Positions 48,096 through 58,074 of a stretch of 64,000 bases of DNA are shown here, piece after piece. This DNA comes from Puniceicoccus vermicola (GTDB taxonomy: Bacteria; Verrucomicrobiota; Verrucomicrobiia; Opitutales; Puniceicoccaceae). Under the pieces are notes generated by a model, which ran no database searches, was not told the origin of the DNA, and saw only the letters and a program-made list of their open reading frames with translations. Numbering within the stretch: position 1 is the first letter of the stretch; each line of letters opens with the position of its first letter. The stretch covers positions 32,553-96,552 of the forward strand of contig NZ_JACHVA010000139.1 of NCBI RefSeq assembly GCF_014230055.1. Reading direction: 5' to 3'. Made by a program: the position numbers and the translations under genes.

Positions 48096-49643
48096 ATGAA
48101 GATTCGTCAGTTGGTCGTGGTTCTTGGGGATCAGTTGGATTCCCGGGCGAGCTGGCGCCACGATTTCGACTCAGAACAAGACGCTCTCTGGATGGCCGAA
48201 GTGGCGGCCGAGTCCCGTTACGTTTGGTCGCACAAGCAACGGATTGCCTTGTTTCTCTCCGCTATGCGGCATTTTGCCCGGGAGCGGGAGGAAGAAGGGC
48301 TCAATCTTTTCTACACAACCTTGGAGGAAACGGACCCCCGGAACACTCTGGGTTCACTCTTGGAGAAGTTCCTTAAGGATCACGACGTTGGGGTGGTGAA
48401 GATGGTTCTGCCCGGGGAATGGCGGGTGCTGGACCTTCTGCGCAAAGCTGTCGATCGGTCAGGCGTAGACCTCGAGATCCTGCCCGATCATCACTTTTTC
48501 TCGTCTCCGGAGGACTTCGAAGAGTGGGCGGCGGGGCGGAAGCAACTCCGGATGGAGTATTTTTACCGGGAGCTGCGGAAGAAGGAATCGGTCTTGATGA
48601 CCCAGGACGGGGATCCCCTTCAAGGACGTTGGAATTTCGATGAGGAGAATCGGGAATCCTTCGGCAAAGAGGGACCAACCGACGTGCCCAAGCCCTATCA
48701 GCCCCGACAGGACGACATCACCCGCGAGGTGTTTGCCCTCGTCGAGGAACGATTTGGCGATCACCCCGGTTCTCTCGAAGACTTTTCCTGGCCGGTTACG
48801 GAGGCCGAGGCGGGTCGCGCTCTCGAGGATTTCATTGAGCACCGACTTGAATCTTTCGGGAATGTCCAGGATGCCATGTGGACCGGAGAACCCTTCCTCT
48901 TTCACTCGCGAATCTCCTCCGCTCTCAACCTCAAGCTGCTTGATCCGCGCCGGGCCGTGGAAAAAGCCGAAGAGGCCTATCGCTCGGGCATGGTTCCTAT
49001 CGCCGCCGCCGAAGGCTTCATCCGCCAGATCCTCGGCTGGAGGGAATACGTTCGCGGCGTTTACTGGCACCTCATGCCCGAATACCGGGACCGCAACGAG
49101 CTGGAGGCTGAGGAGGAGCTCCCAGAGTTCTATTGGACGGGGAAGGCTCCCATGCGATGTTTGAGCGAAGTCGTCGATCAGACTCTCCGCTGGGGCTACG
49201 CTCACCACATCCAGCGCCTCATGGTCACGGGCCTTTATTCACTCCTCCTTGGAGTCCGCCCGCAGAAAGTGCACGAATGGTATCTCGCCGTTTACATCGA
49301 TGCAGTGGAATGGGTTGAGCTTCCGAACACCCTCGGAATGTCGCAGTATGGTGACGGCGGAGTGATGGCCTCGAAGCCCTACATCGCCAGCGGAAAGTAC
49401 ATCCAGCGAATGAGCAACTATTGCCAGGAGTGCCAGTTCAACCCTGTCAAGGCCGTGGGAGAGGACGCCTGCCCCTTTACCACCCTCTATTGGGATTTTC
49501 TTGACCGGCATCAAGACCGCCTTCAGGACAATCGTCGGATGCAATTCCAGGTGAAGAACCTCTCACGCAAAACCTCGGACGAGCTCGGAAAAATTCGTAA
49601 AAGGGCGCAGGAGATCCGGCAGAATAGTGGTATTCCGGCGTAA
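48096..49643 (+). CDS. Cryptochrome/photolyase of the FeS-BCP type ((6-4) photolyase-like)
   Basis: The protein has 515 residues. The ATG at 48096 lies 8 bases after AGGGG; a GTG at 48087 is an alternative. The N-terminus VVVLGDQLDSRASWRHDFD is typical of the PhrB/CryB class. The [4Fe-4S] ligands are CQECQFNP and CPFTTLYWDFL, plus an upstream Cys in PMRCLSEV. Members repair (6-4) photoproducts in alpha-proteobacteria. Next to the CPD photolyase, it would cover both UV lesions. Confidence 0.92.
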   Translation: MKIRQLVVVLGDQLDSRASWRHDFDSEQDALWMAEVAAESRYVWSHKQRIALFLSAMRHFAREREEEGLNLFYTTLEETDPRNTLGSLLEKFLKDHDVGVVKMVLPGEWRVLDLLRKAVDRSGVDLEILPDHHFFSSPEDFEEWAAGRKQLRMEYFYRELRKKESVLMTQDGDPLQGRWNFDEENRESFGKEGPTDVPKPYQPRQDDITREVFALVEERFGDHPGSLEDFSWPVTEAEAGRALEDFIEHRLESFGNVQDAMWTGEPFLFHSRISSALNLKLLDPRRAVEKAEEAYRSGMVPIAAAEGFIRQILGWREYVRGVYWHLMPEYRDRNELEAEEELPEFYWTGKAPMRCLSEVVDQTLRWGYAHHIQRLMVTGLYSLLLGVRPQKVHEWYLAVYIDAVEWVELPNTLGMSQYGDGGVMASKPYIASGKYIQRMSNYCQECQFNPVKAVGEDACPFTTLYWDFLDRHQDRLQDNRRMQFQVKNLSRKTSDELGKIRKRAQEIRQNSGIPA

Positions 49644-49817
49644 TGGTAGAAGAGTTGTGTGAATGACGTCTATTAACGGCGTTGAGCTTCGCTTCTCACT
49701 CCCTTGTCAATTTAATAAGTAACCAGGTTAAAAAGAATTGACCTTTCACGCGGGGATCTCGGGGAGGGGCGAGAAAAACGTTTCCGGTTTTGGTTTCTTC
49801 TGTTTGGCTGCTGGCCA

Positions 49818-50966
49818 ATGGACGAACCGCGCAGGGTCATTCTTCTCGGAGCAACTGGGAGTATTGGGGAGAGTACTCTCCGGATTCTTCGTGCGCACCC
49901 GGATAAGCTTCAGTTGGTCGGGGTGGCGGCTTCTTCGAGTGCGGCCGAGTTGGCGGCGATTGTTCGGGAGTTTGGGGTGCCGCATGCGGCGTTGACGAAT
50001 GACGAGGCAGCCAATTCCGCGGTGCGGGACGGATTGTTCCCGCCCGAGTGTGAGCTGCATTGCGGCGAAGCGGGGCTTACGTCGATCGCCACGGTGCCGG
50101 AGGCTGATATGGTTTTGGTGGCAGTAGTGGGGACGGCCGCGTTGCAACCGACTTTGGCGGCGATTGAGGCTGGACGGGATATTGTTCTGGCGAGTAAGGA
50201 GATCCTTGTTCTGGGTGGTGCCTTTGTTATGGAGGCGGCTCGAAGAGCCGGGGTTCGTCTGCTGCCGGCTGACAGTGAGCATAATGCGATTTTTCAATGC
50301 CTGGAAGGTCATCCAGAGAGGCATCTCGACAAGCTGATTCTCACCGCCTCGGGCGGACGGTTCCGAGACCGTGATCCTGCCACTTTGGGCGAAGTGACTC
50401 CTGAGGAGGCGACTGATCATCCGAACTGGTCGATGGGGCCGAAAATTACTGTCGATTCTGCGACTATGGCCAACAAGGGCCTGGAGCTGATTGAGGCCCG
50501 TTGGCTCTTCGACCTCCCGGCGGATCGGCTCGAGGTGGTCCTGCACCGCCAGAGTATTGTCCACTCGTTTGTGCAATATGTGGACGGGTCGATTCTCGGT
50601 CAGTTGTGTCCTCCCTCGATGACCTTCGCCATTCAGCATTGCCTGCTCCATCCGGAACGGGCGCCGGGGGTGGATGAGACCCTCGATTTCTCCCAAGCGC
50701 TGACCCTCGATTTTGCGCCAGTTCCTGCCGGACGTTATCCTTGTCTCGACCTTGCCTACGAGGCCTTGCGTTCCGGTCCGGTGGCGATGGCCGTTTTCAA
50801 CGCCGCCAACGAGGTCGCCGTTGCTGATTTTCTCGCCCGGAAAATCGGGTTTCTGGAGATTCCCAAAGTCATCCGCCGAGTCCTGGAACAATGTGGGGAT
50901 CGTTTCGCCGATTCTCTGGGAGACCTGCTCGGCATTGACGGCGAGGCGCGGCGCTTGGCGCGGTAG
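49818..50966 (+). CDS. dxr: 1-deoxy-D-xylulose 5-phosphate reductoisomerase
   Basis: This is the first committed enzyme of the MEP isoprenoid route, using NADPH and a divalent metal. It has 382 residues. Motifs are ILLGATGSIGESTLRIL (NADPH), LVASKEILVLGG-like VLASKEILVLGG, LLPADSEHNAIFQCLEG with metal ligands, and KITVDSATMANKGLELIEA. The downstream stretch is simple-sequence repeat. The upstream 174 bp hold no gene. Confidence 0.97.
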   Translation: MDEPRRVILLGATGSIGESTLRILRAHPDKLQLVGVAASSSAAELAAIVREFGVPHAALTNDEAANSAVRDGLFPPECELHCGEAGLTSIATVPEADMVLVAVVGTAALQPTLAAIEAGRDIVLASKEILVLGGAFVMEAARRAGVRLLPADSEHNAIFQCLEGHPERHLDKLILTASGGRFRDRDPATLGEVTPEEATDHPNWSMGPKITVDSATMANKGLELIEARWLFDLPADRLEVVLHRQSIVHSFVQYVDGSILGQLCPPSMTFAIQHCLLHPERAPGVDETLDFSQALTLDFAPVPAGRYPCLDLAYEALRSGPVAMAVFNAANEVAVADFLARKIGFLEIPKVIRRVLEQCGDRFADSLGDLLGIDGEARRLAR

Positions 50967-51180
50967 TCGGTTTTCGGTGTGTCGGTGTGTCGGTGGACGG
51001 TATGTCAGTGGTCAGTGGTCGGTAAGCCAGAGGTCGGTGGACGGTAAGTCAGTGGTCGGTGAACGGTGGTCAGTGGTCAGTGGTCAGTGGACGGTGGTCG
51101 GTGAACGGTGGACGGTAAGTCGGTAGTCGGTGGACGGTAAGTCAGTAGTCGGTGAACGGTAAGTCGGTAGGTAGGGAAGG
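50967..51180 (+). repeat. GTCGGTG/GTCAGTG simple-sequence repeat after dxr
   Basis: Starting right after the dxr TAG, imperfect 7-12-bp units such as GGTCGGTG, GGTCAGTG and GGACGGTAA run for about 200 bp. The same type follows the ABC-F and fkp stop codons. Confidence 0.85.
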
Positions 51181-51186
51181 GGTTTG

Positions 51187-51744
51187 GCCCTTTCAGGGCT
51201 CTGGTATTTTGTGAGGCTGTTTTACCCAGGGCGATACCCTGGGCTCTGGGGTTTAGCACCTTTGGTGCGGGCGAGGCAGTGAGGTTTCGCATTGTTGGAG
51301 CGGCTTGAGATCAAGGTTTTGAGGATCTTCGGTGCTGCTGCGGGTTATGGGTTTGAGCACCTTGGTGCTGTCATGAGCCGGGGAAAAGGGCCGTTGGTGT
51401 CGCTTGGAGGCAATGTTTTGTGTGTCTGTGGCACTGCCTGGGCGCTCAGTGGTTTTTCCGCGCCGAAGGTGCATTGACTCGAGAGCCCAGGGCACCGCCA
51501 TGGATGCGGGGAGCAAAGATTTTGAGGATCTTCGGTGCTGCTGCGGGTTATGGGTTTGAACACCTTGGAGGTGTCATGAGCCGGGGAAAAAGGGTCGTTG
51601 GTTTCGCTTGGAGCCCGTGTTTTGTGCATATTCGGCCCTGTCTGGGCGCACAGTGATTTCTCCGCGCCGAAGGTGCATTGATCCGAGAGCCCAGGGCACC
51701 GCCCTGGGATGTGGGGTGGGCCTGTGCCAGAGCCCTGAAAGGGC
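51187..51744. repeat. 558-bp repeat block with perfect 18-bp terminal inverted repeats
   Basis: GCCCTTTCAGGGCTCTGG at 51187-51204 is exactly inverted at 51727-51744. Inside are hairpins of the type CCCAGGGcgatACCCTGGG. There is also a tandem duplication of about 203 bp (51317-51480 versus 51520-51683) sharing TTTTGAGGATCTTCGGTGCT and CGCGCCGAAGGTGCATTGA. Minus-strand frames over it are repeat artefacts; no transposase is present. Confidence 0.85.
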
Positions 51745-51773
51745 GTAACTTCTCTTATTGCTTGTTGCCGCGA

Positions 51774-53276
51774 CTAGTTCCGGCGGCGGCGTGACGCGGC
51801 GAGGCTACAGGCGCCAAGGCCGAGGAGGAGTCCTGCTGTTGTCGGTTCAGGAATGGTCCCGGGAACGTCGACTGGGTCGCCGAACCCTACGATCCACTTG
51901 TCGATGTCATAGCTGGTACCGCCTTCGGTGTATTGGACGCTATTGACCAGCGGGCCACTGCCCAAACGGTCCGAGAAGGGAATACTGTATGATCCGTTGT
52001 TGGAGGCGTCGTAGATGATCTGTGCCCACTCATTGTAGAACGGGTTGTCAGGCTGAATTTCGTCGAAGGCCTTCATCGGGTCCAATTGCCACCATTGGTT
52101 ACTTTCCATCGTGTCGAGGGCCGTTCCGTTGACTTCATTGGTGTTGCCGAAGAAGCCCATGAGAATCGCGGTCGTGATCTCTCCGATTGCGGTGCGGGTC
52201 AGCGTGAGGTTGTCGAGTTCGGCGGATGGGGGGAAAGCGTCGGTCAGATCGTTGTCAGGATTCTGCACGAATGCGGCCCAATCCTGCCATCCTTGGCCGT
52301 AAGTCACTTGGGAGGCGAGATCATCGGGAACGGCTGTCTGCCCGTAGATGATTTGGTTCATCTTTTCTTCGTCTGATCCGGAGATGGTAATCGAGGCATC
52401 CGTGTAGGTGGTCCCGGCAGAGGTGCTTCCACTGGCATTGTCTTTCACTTCGGTCGTGATGTTTCCGGTAAGAACGATGTCGCCGTCGGCGTTGACGGCC
52501 GAAGTCAGGTTGAAAGTGAAGTTGTAATTGGAGCCAGTTGTTGAGGTGGCTCCGTTGGTGTTGAAAGCATTGCTGTTCTTGATGTTGTTGCTCACTCCGC
52601 TCGTGTTAACACTGTCGACGTAAGTCTTGAAGCTGGGGAACGGGGCATTTTCGGTGTAAGTGGAGGGCCCGACGAAACGGCGAAGCTTGCCTCCCTCATA
52701 GACGGCACTGGAGGGGGAAAGTTGGTCGAGTTTCCGGGCGATTTGCGCAGTAGTTTGCGAAAATCCAGTGCTCTGGAGGGCGGTGTTGCCGCTATTGTAG
52801 GACGATGAGTAGCTGGAAATGCTCATCGGTGCGGTGAAGTAGTTGATATTGGTGAGATTGCCTTGGTCACCCGAGCCGCCGGTACGGGTGATCTCAAAAT
52901 TCTGGTACGTGACATCGGATCCAGGTGATCCGGAGAAGAAAGAGGGGGAGGCGGTCAAGTCGGAGAACTTGCTGCCGTAGCTGACGAAAACCGCGACACT
53001 GCTCACCGAGTTGATGGTGAACTTGTTGCCGGTGACATCGGAGAGTCGGATTCCACTGGTTAAGTGGTTGGTGTTGCCTCCGGTGGTGCCAAAGGTGACC
53101 GCCGTGCCGCCGTTGTAGGTGACATCAAATGGGGTAGCTCCCCCGCCATTATCGAAGCTGATCCAGACGTCACTGGTATCGTAGTAGGTAGAGTTGTTCT
53201 CAAAGACCAAGTCGAGCGCCGCTTCGGCGGTGAACGCGGATAGGGTTAGAGCCGAGAGAGTTAAGATAGATTTCAT
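51774..53276 (-). CDS. PEP-CTERM protein with beta-1,3-glucanase (GH64)-like domain
   Basis: The protein has 500 residues from the ATG at 53276. A signal peptide (MKSILTLSALTLSAFTAEAA) is followed by LVFENNSTYYDTSDVWISF and DQGNLTNINYFTAPMSISSY, recalling GH64/thaumatin-like glucanases. The C-terminus is a PEP-CTERM sorting signal: IPEPTTAGLLLGLG, hydrophobic stretch and SRRRRN. It would be exported and processed by exosortase at the surface; no exosortase gene is in the window. The enzyme activity is tentative. Confidence 0.8.
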   Translation of the reverse strand: MKSILTLSALTLSAFTAEAALDLVFENNSTYYDTSDVWISFDNGGGATPFDVTYNGGTAVTFGTTGGNTNHLTSGIRLSDVTGNKFTINSVSSVAVFVSYGSKFSDLTASPSFFSGSPGSDVTYQNFEITRTGGSGDQGNLTNINYFTAPMSISSYSSSYNSGNTALQSTGFSQTTAQIARKLDQLSPSSAVYEGGKLRRFVGPSTYTENAPFPSFKTYVDSVNTSGVSNNIKNSNAFNTNGATSTTGSNYNFTFNLTSAVNADGDIVLTGNITTEVKDNASGSTSAGTTYTDASITISGSDEEKMNQIIYGQTAVPDDLASQVTYGQGWQDWAAFVQNPDNDLTDAFPPSAELDNLTLTRTAIGEITTAILMGFFGNTNEVNGTALDTMESNQWWQLDPMKAFDEIQPDNPFYNEWAQIIYDASNNGSYSIPFSDRLGSGPLVNSVQYTEGGTSYDIDKWIVGFGDPVDVPGTIPEPTTAGLLLGLGACSLAASRRRRN

Positions 53277-53798
53277 GTGGCGTGGAGAATTTATCTGGAT
53301 TGAGAAGAAGTCGTGAGTCACCGAACTTCAAAAAGCTAGTGCCTTCGTGGTTTGGACGCGCGATTGAATCACTTTATTCCAAAAAACCGAAAACTTTTGC
53401 GAAGGATCCGCGAAGGACCGCGATTTTGACAAAATTTAGTCTTTTCGACATGGGGCGGGCCAGTTCCCGCAGGCTCCAGGTATTTTGGACCATTGCTCCA
53501 AAAGGATAGTAGAATAAAAGCTGAAGTGAAAATGGGATCCATTCGCAAAAATATCGACAAAAAGAAATGGAGATGGTGCTTTTTCGTGGGCGAAAAAGTC
53601 ATTTCTGGTATGATTTTTGAGAATGAAGCGTATTTAAATTGTGGTGCAAGTTGCTGGCATCCAACACTCTGGAGGAAACGATTTCGTTGCAAACGGCCAG
53701 TTGAAACCTCTTCGGAGCGAATCTCAAGGTCACTAGAGATTTCCAGCTTGCCAAAACCGATTCGGCTGACGATAGTCGGGCAATCTAATAAATTGCCT
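53277..53798. other. Divergent intergenic region between secreted-protein genes
   Basis: It holds the promoters of two divergent genes. A TTTGGA..TCCAAA palindrome occurs around 53490-53505. Local sequence is AT-richer than surroundings. Frames crossing it (for example 53369-53908 minus) lack coding features. Confidence 0.5.
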
Positions 53799-54893
53799 AT
53801 GTCCTCAACGAAATTTCTCTCCTTCGTCGCCGGAGCCGCGGCTTTCCTATCTTTTAACCTGAACGCCGCTGAAACCGATCCCGTTGGAGCTATATCGCTG
53901 ACTTTCAAAGCAAACTCAGATACCGCCTTCTCTGTCCCTCTTCATCGGTCCGCAGAGTTTTCTGGCGTCATCGCGGATGCAGGTGTTGATGGCTTTACGT
54001 TGAGTGCGGATGGAACTCCAGGGTGGTCGACAGGTCAGTTCGTTGATGCTCCCTATTATGTCCTTATGATGGATGGACCGATGGAAGGGATGTATTATAC
54101 TGTCTTGGGTAATTCTACAGGAGAAGTAACGGTTGAAGATATCGGTGCGGGTGATCTTGCGGGCCAAGGAATTGCTGCTGGGCAAAAGTTTCAGGTTATC
54201 CCCTACTGGACACTGAATAGCTTGTTCCCTGACGGAGAGGGTATCCCGGCATCTAGTAATGTTGGGAGTCCTCAAGGGTTAGTTCTCTTTACGAATCAAA
54301 ATTCCGCTGGCACGAATATTCCGCTTGGACTTAGTTATTTGTATCATGATGGTTCACAGGGCCCTGAAGGATGGTATCTTAATGGTAATATTGCGGAGGG
54401 TTTACAGAACGACGTGGCATTTACCCCCGATAGTTTTTATGTCGTCAGAAATCTTACTCCATCCGATGAACAATTCAATTTGGTAGGGGCAGTTCGGATG
54501 GCTGATCATAAGACTATTTTGTCGAGGATTCAAACTGGACTGAGGCAGGATAATTTCGTGGGATTTACTTTTCCAGTCCCGACGACTTTGGCGGAGTCGG
54601 GGCTTCAATCTTCCCCTGCTTTCGAAGCCTCTTCTGATGTTGGAAATCCAGCAGATGTTTTGTTAGTCTATAATAATTCTTCGGTTGGATTCAATAAGCC
54701 GCCCAGTCTCGGGTATTTATATCATGACGGAAGCCAAGGTCCCGCTGGCTGGTATATTCTTGGGGATATCGCAGCTGGTGTTCAAAATGATACCGAAGTG
54801 TTTATTCCTGGAAATGGTTACATTGTTAGAAAAAATGTTGGAGAGAGCGGATCTAACATTTGGTCGGCCGATCCTTCTTACGATTCAAACTAA
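53799..54893 (+). CDS. Secreted protein, TIGR02597-like
   Basis: The protein has 364 residues from the ATG at 53799, with a signal peptide (MSSTKFLSFVAGAAAFLSFNLNA). The two halves of the rest repeat one another: LSYLYHDGSQGPEGWYLNG versus LGYLYHDGSQGPAGWYILG, and FYVVRN versus YIVRKN. The pattern matches the Verrucomicrobia-restricted TIGR02597 family as I remember it. Its function is unknown. No PEP-CTERM tail is present. A PEP-CTERM gene follows 56 bp later. Codon usage is AT-richer than neighbouring housekeeping genes. Confidence 0.78.
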   Translation: MSSTKFLSFVAGAAAFLSFNLNAAETDPVGAISLTFKANSDTAFSVPLHRSAEFSGVIADAGVDGFTLSADGTPGWSTGQFVDAPYYVLMMDGPMEGMYYTVLGNSTGEVTVEDIGAGDLAGQGIAAGQKFQVIPYWTLNSLFPDGEGIPASSNVGSPQGLVLFTNQNSAGTNIPLGLSYLYHDGSQGPEGWYLNGNIAEGLQNDVAFTPDSFYVVRNLTPSDEQFNLVGAVRMADHKTILSRIQTGLRQDNFVGFTFPVPTTLAESGLQSSPAFEASSDVGNPADVLLVYNNSSVGFNKPPSLGYLYHDGSQGPAGWYILGDIAAGVQNDTEVFIPGNGYIVRKNVGESGSNIWSADPSYDSN

Positions 54894-54949
54894 GTTTTCG
54901 ATTATATTTACCTGTTGGTAAGATCATTCACACATTTTCCACTCAAATT

Positions 54950-55552
54950 ATGGACATGAATAAATTTAAGATATTTTTATTAGGATCTATCGTTTCTGCG
55001 GCCAGCTCGTTATCGGCGCAGATAACTGTTACTTTCGTTGCGACGGCTGGTAATGCAGGAGATCCTCTATACGAATCTGACGGGACTACCGAAATTGCGG
55101 ACGGAACCTTGGGCTTAATCATTGTAGACACGGGCGACGATGGAGTGGCTCTGTCGGCTGGAAATCTAATAGATGAGTCATTTTTAGGTTCTTCTAACGA
55201 TTGGCTTGTTGGTCGAATTTCTTCGTCTGATATTTTCGGAAGTTCTGTTGCCGGAACATCTGGAATTGAAGTAACAAGTTCTGACATTTCGCCGGAGCAA
55301 GATTTTTATATTGTTTGGCTTCCAGGTTTGGTATTCTCCTCTGACACTAGTATATCTGCCGGTCAGAAATATGGTTTATCGAGAAATTCGAATTGGGAGG
55401 TGCCGAATGATGGTGGTTCGACTGCTGGCATTGTTTCGAATAGTCCCGGAGGCTCAGCCAACCTAACCGTAGTTCCCGAGCCCGAAGCGTTCGCCTTCCT
55501 CGCCGGTCTCCTCGGTCTTGGCCTCGTCTTCGTTCGTCGCCGCCGGAGTTAA
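54950..55552 (+). CDS. Short PEP-CTERM sorting-signal protein
   Basis: The protein has 200 residues. A signal peptide (MNKFKIFLLGSIVSAASSLSA) precedes a beta-rich domain, rich in Gly, Ser and Asp, of no recognised family. The end VVPEPEAFAFLAGLLGLGLV then FVRRRRS is a PEP-CTERM signal. It probably shares a transcript with the TIGR02597-like gene. A strong terminator follows. The PEP-CTERM end is GC-rich while the body is AT-rich, as if the sorting tail were a separately evolving module. Confidence 0.83.
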   Translation: MDMNKFKIFLLGSIVSAASSLSAQITVTFVATAGNAGDPLYESDGTTEIADGTLGLIIVDTGDDGVALSAGNLIDESFLGSSNDWLVGRISSSDIFGSSVAGTSGIEVTSSDISPEQDFYIVWLPGLVFSSDTSISAGQKYGLSRNSNWEVPNDGGSTAGIVSNSPGGSANLTVVPEPEAFAFLAGLLGLGLVFVRRRRS

Positions 55553-55568
55553 CTTTTTTCTCCCTCCC

Positions 55569-55609
55569 AATAAAAGCGTCCGGGCCTTCGGGTTCGGGCG
55601 CTTTTTATT
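55569..55609 (+). terminator. Rho-independent terminator after the PEP-CTERM gene
   Basis: AATAAAAGCGtCCG pairs with CGGGCGCTTTTTATT around a GGCCTTCGGGTT apex. It can act in both directions. Confidence 0.85.
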
Positions 55610-55816
55610 GGAAAGAGAGAGAAGTTGTCCGGTTCCCGGTTGGTCCGTTTTCGGTTGGGGTTTGCGAAGTTAGAGGTGGAGAGGTTGCGATTGGTCGGAT
55701 TTGAGCCGACTGTGTTTTTGCCCCTGCTTTTTCTCTCTATTACTTGGTCCCACCTTTTGCCCACTGACTGGATTAGGCTTGTCGTTCTGGGGCAGGGATT
55801 TCATTGAGGTGGATAC

Positions 55817-57739
55817 ATGGCTCTTTTGACGTACCGGAATCTGACGGTTTCCTTTGGGGGACCCAAACTGCTCGACAACGCCTCGTTGATGATCGAGGAG
55901 AAGGAGCGTTTGTGCCTGGTGGGTCGAAACGGCGAGGGGAAGTCGACTTTGTTGCGGATTCTGGACGGAGTCGTTGCTCCCGATCATGGGGAGTTGGAGA
56001 CGAAGCCGGGGATCTGCATTCGGAAGTTGGATCAGGAGATTCCGACGATCCCGGGTGAAACCGTTTTCGAAGTGGTGGCGGCAGGACTGGGCGAGGCGAG
56101 TCGCACGATTGCCGAGTATCACCGGGTGGCCCGGGACTACGCGTTGGATTCCTCGGACGAGGAGTTGGCCGACCGGCTCGATGAATTGCAAAACCAGCTC
56201 GACCACTCCGATGGATGGGAGATCGACCGGAAGGTGGAGACCGTGCTGGACCGGGTTGGGCTCGATGGCGATATGGCTTTTGAAGCCTTGTCGGGGGGCA
56301 ACAAACGCCGGGCACTTCTGGCTCGCGCTTTGGTGGCCGAGCCGGATCTCCTGCTCCTGGACGAGCCGACCAATCACTTGGATATTCCGGGAATTCGCTG
56401 GCTGGAAGAGTTTTTTCGCAAGACCCCGATTGCCCTTTTGTTTGTCTCGCACGACCGGAGTTTTGTCCGCCGGATGGCCGACGGCATTCTCGACCTCGAC
56501 CGGGGTCGTCTGTCCCGCTGGGACTGCAACTACGACACCTATCTGGAGCGGAAGAGCGAGTGGCTGGCCGGGGAAGCGAAGCGGAACGAGAATTTTGATA
56601 AGAAGCTATCGGAAGAGGAGGTTTGGATTCGAAAAGGAATCCGAGCCCGACGGACTCGCAATGAAGGTCGTGTTCGGGCTTTGCAGGAAATGCGTCAGAA
56701 GCGGGCGCAGCGTCGGGAGCAGAGTGGTGCGGCTCAGTTGGAGATGAACGACGCCCAGATGTCCGGTCGCAAAGTGATCGAGGCAAAGGGGATTGGATTT
56801 GATTGGGACGGCTCGCCGCTGATTCAGGATTTTACGACGACAATCTGGCGGGGCGATAAGATCGGAATATGCGGACTGAACGGCTCGGGAAAAACCACCT
56901 TGTTGCAATTGCTCCTCGGGAAACTGACTCCGCAGGAAGGGACCGTCACTCACGGAACTCGTTTGGAGGTGGCCTATTTCGACCAGCACCGCGCCCAGCT
57001 CGATCCCAATCTGTCGGTGGCGGAAAATGTCTTTCCGGGAGGGGATACGGTGACGATCAATGGGCGGAGCCGGCACATTCTTTCCTATTTGCAGGATTTT
57101 CTCTTCACCGCGGAAACCGCACGCGCTCCGATCCGCAAGCTATCGGGAGGGGAGCGGGCGCGCCTGTTGCTGGCACGCCTCTTCTTGCAACCAGCGAATC
57201 TCCTGGTCCTCGACGAGCCGACGAATGATCTGGATATCGAGACCGTAGAGCTCCTCGAGGAGCGTCTGCTCGAATTCGATGCGACCCTTTTGCTGGTCAG
57301 TCACGACCGGGCCTTTCTCGACAACGTCGTCACGAGCACGCTGGCCCTGGAAGGGGATGGGCAGGTGCGGGAATACGCCGCGGGAGCCGATCAGTGGGTG
57401 GCCGATTTTGAGCGACGCCAAGCTGCGTCAGCTGCGAAGTCCACTAAGCCTACCGTCAAAACGGAGGCGAAAATCCCACCGAAGGACACTTCGAAAGCCA
57501 AACCTCGCAAGCTCTTGAATAAAGAACGCGAGGCCCTAAAATCCCTTCCCGGCCAGATCGAAACGTTGGAGGCCGAACATTCGGAGCTCGCAGCAAGGAT
57601 GTCGACGGCCGACTATTACCAAGACCCGAAAAATGATCCCGCCGCCGATTCCGAACGTTTGGCTAAGCTGGAAGAGGAGACTCTGGAGGCGTACGCGCGT
57701 TGGGAGGAATTATCGGAGCTTGAGGCAGGGGCTCGGTGA
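55817..57739 (+). CDS. uup: ABC-F family ATPase, Uup-like
   Basis: The protein has 640 residues and two ABC cassettes. Walker A is [14 protein letters not shown] and [15 protein letters not shown], signatures are [15 protein letters not shown] and [15 protein letters not shown], and Walker B is [13 protein letters not shown] and [13 protein letters not shown]. No membrane region is present. A Lys-rich linker (about 535-570) and a C-terminal coiled coil ([20 protein letters not shown]) are typical of Uup, linked to ribosome function and DNA branch handling. A simple repeat starts at its stop codon. Confidence 0.9.
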   Translation: MALLTYRNLTVSFGGPKLLDNASLMIEEKERLCLVGRNGEGKSTLLRILDGVVAPDHGELETKPGICIRKLDQEIPTIPGETVFEVVAAGLGEASRTIAEYHRVARDYALDSSDEELADRLDELQNQLDHSDGWEIDRKVETVLDRVGLDGDMAFEALSGGNKRRALLARALVAEPDLLLLDEPTNHLDIPGIRWLEEFFRKTPIALLFVSHDRSFVRRMADGILDLDRGRLSRWDCNYDTYLERKSEWLAGEAKRNENFDKKLSEEEVWIRKGIRARRTRNEGRVRALQEMRQKRAQRREQSGAAQLEMNDAQMSGRKVIEAKGIGFDWDGSPLIQDFTTTIWRGDKIGICGLNGSGKTTLLQLLLGKLTPQEGTVTHGTRLEVAYFDQHRAQLDPNLSVAENVFPGGDTVTINGRSRHILSYLQDFLFTAETARAPIRKLSGGERARLLLARLFLQPANLLVLDEPTNDLDIETVELLEERLLEFDATLLLVSHDRAFLDNVVTSTLALEGDGQVREYAAGADQWVADFERRQAASAAKSTKPTVKTEAKIPPKDTSKAKPRKLLNKEREALKSLPGQIETLEAEHSELAARMSTADYYQDPKNDPAADSERLAKLEEETLEAYARWEELSELEAGAR

Positions 57740-57815
57740 GTCGGTGAGTCGGTGAGTCGGTGAGTCGGTGAGTCGGTGAGTCAGTTGTCGGTGAGTCGGT
57801 TGTCAGTGAGGCATG
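57738..57815 (+). repeat. GAGTCGGT simple-sequence repeat after the ABC-F gene
   Basis: The unit GAGTCGGT (8 bp) repeats about seven times from the stop codon, then degenerates (GTTGTCGGTGAG). It has the same character and orientation as the repeats after dxr and fkp. Confidence 0.88.
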
Positions 57816-58074
57816 CGCTGACGCGGGATCCGCGGTCCCGGGGGAGGTCTTTGCGGAGCGCGGAATTGATTCCGCCCCGTTGGAGAAGTTGCGTCGTTGA
57901 GAGGTGGAAACCTGATGGGGTCATGATCGGTGGTCTCGGTGATCGGTGAATCGAAATTGCTGAGGAGGGGGCATGCAGGGCGGATTGAAATCCGTGGGCC
58001 GGGGGAGGTCTTTGTGGAGCGCGGAATTTATTCCGCCCCGTTGAAACGAGCGCGAAGGAAATTTAGGAATCTCG
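57816..58074. repeat. REP-like palindromes downstream of the transposase gene
   Basis: GCGGAATTGATTCCGC (57860-57875) and GCGGAATTTATTCCGC (58021-58036) are perfect 7-bp-stem hairpins in a shared TTTGnGGAGCGCGG..CCCCGTTG context. A second hairpin type, GCGGATTGAAATCCGTG, lies at 57978-57994. No gene is here. Confidence 0.85.

Noticed and set aside
51253..51629. Two minus-strand frames in the 51.2-51.7 kb block
   Set aside because: They are the same duplicated non-coding repeat read twice (both contain FKPITRSSTEDPQNL-like strings).
53369..53908. 179-codon minus-strand frame between the secreted-protein genes
   Set aside because: It overlaps the signal-peptide region of the TIGR02597-like gene and the divergent promoter region, and has no features of its own.
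55549..55764. Small minus-strand frame after the PEP-CTERM gene
   Set aside because: It covers the terminator hairpin and shows no coding pattern.
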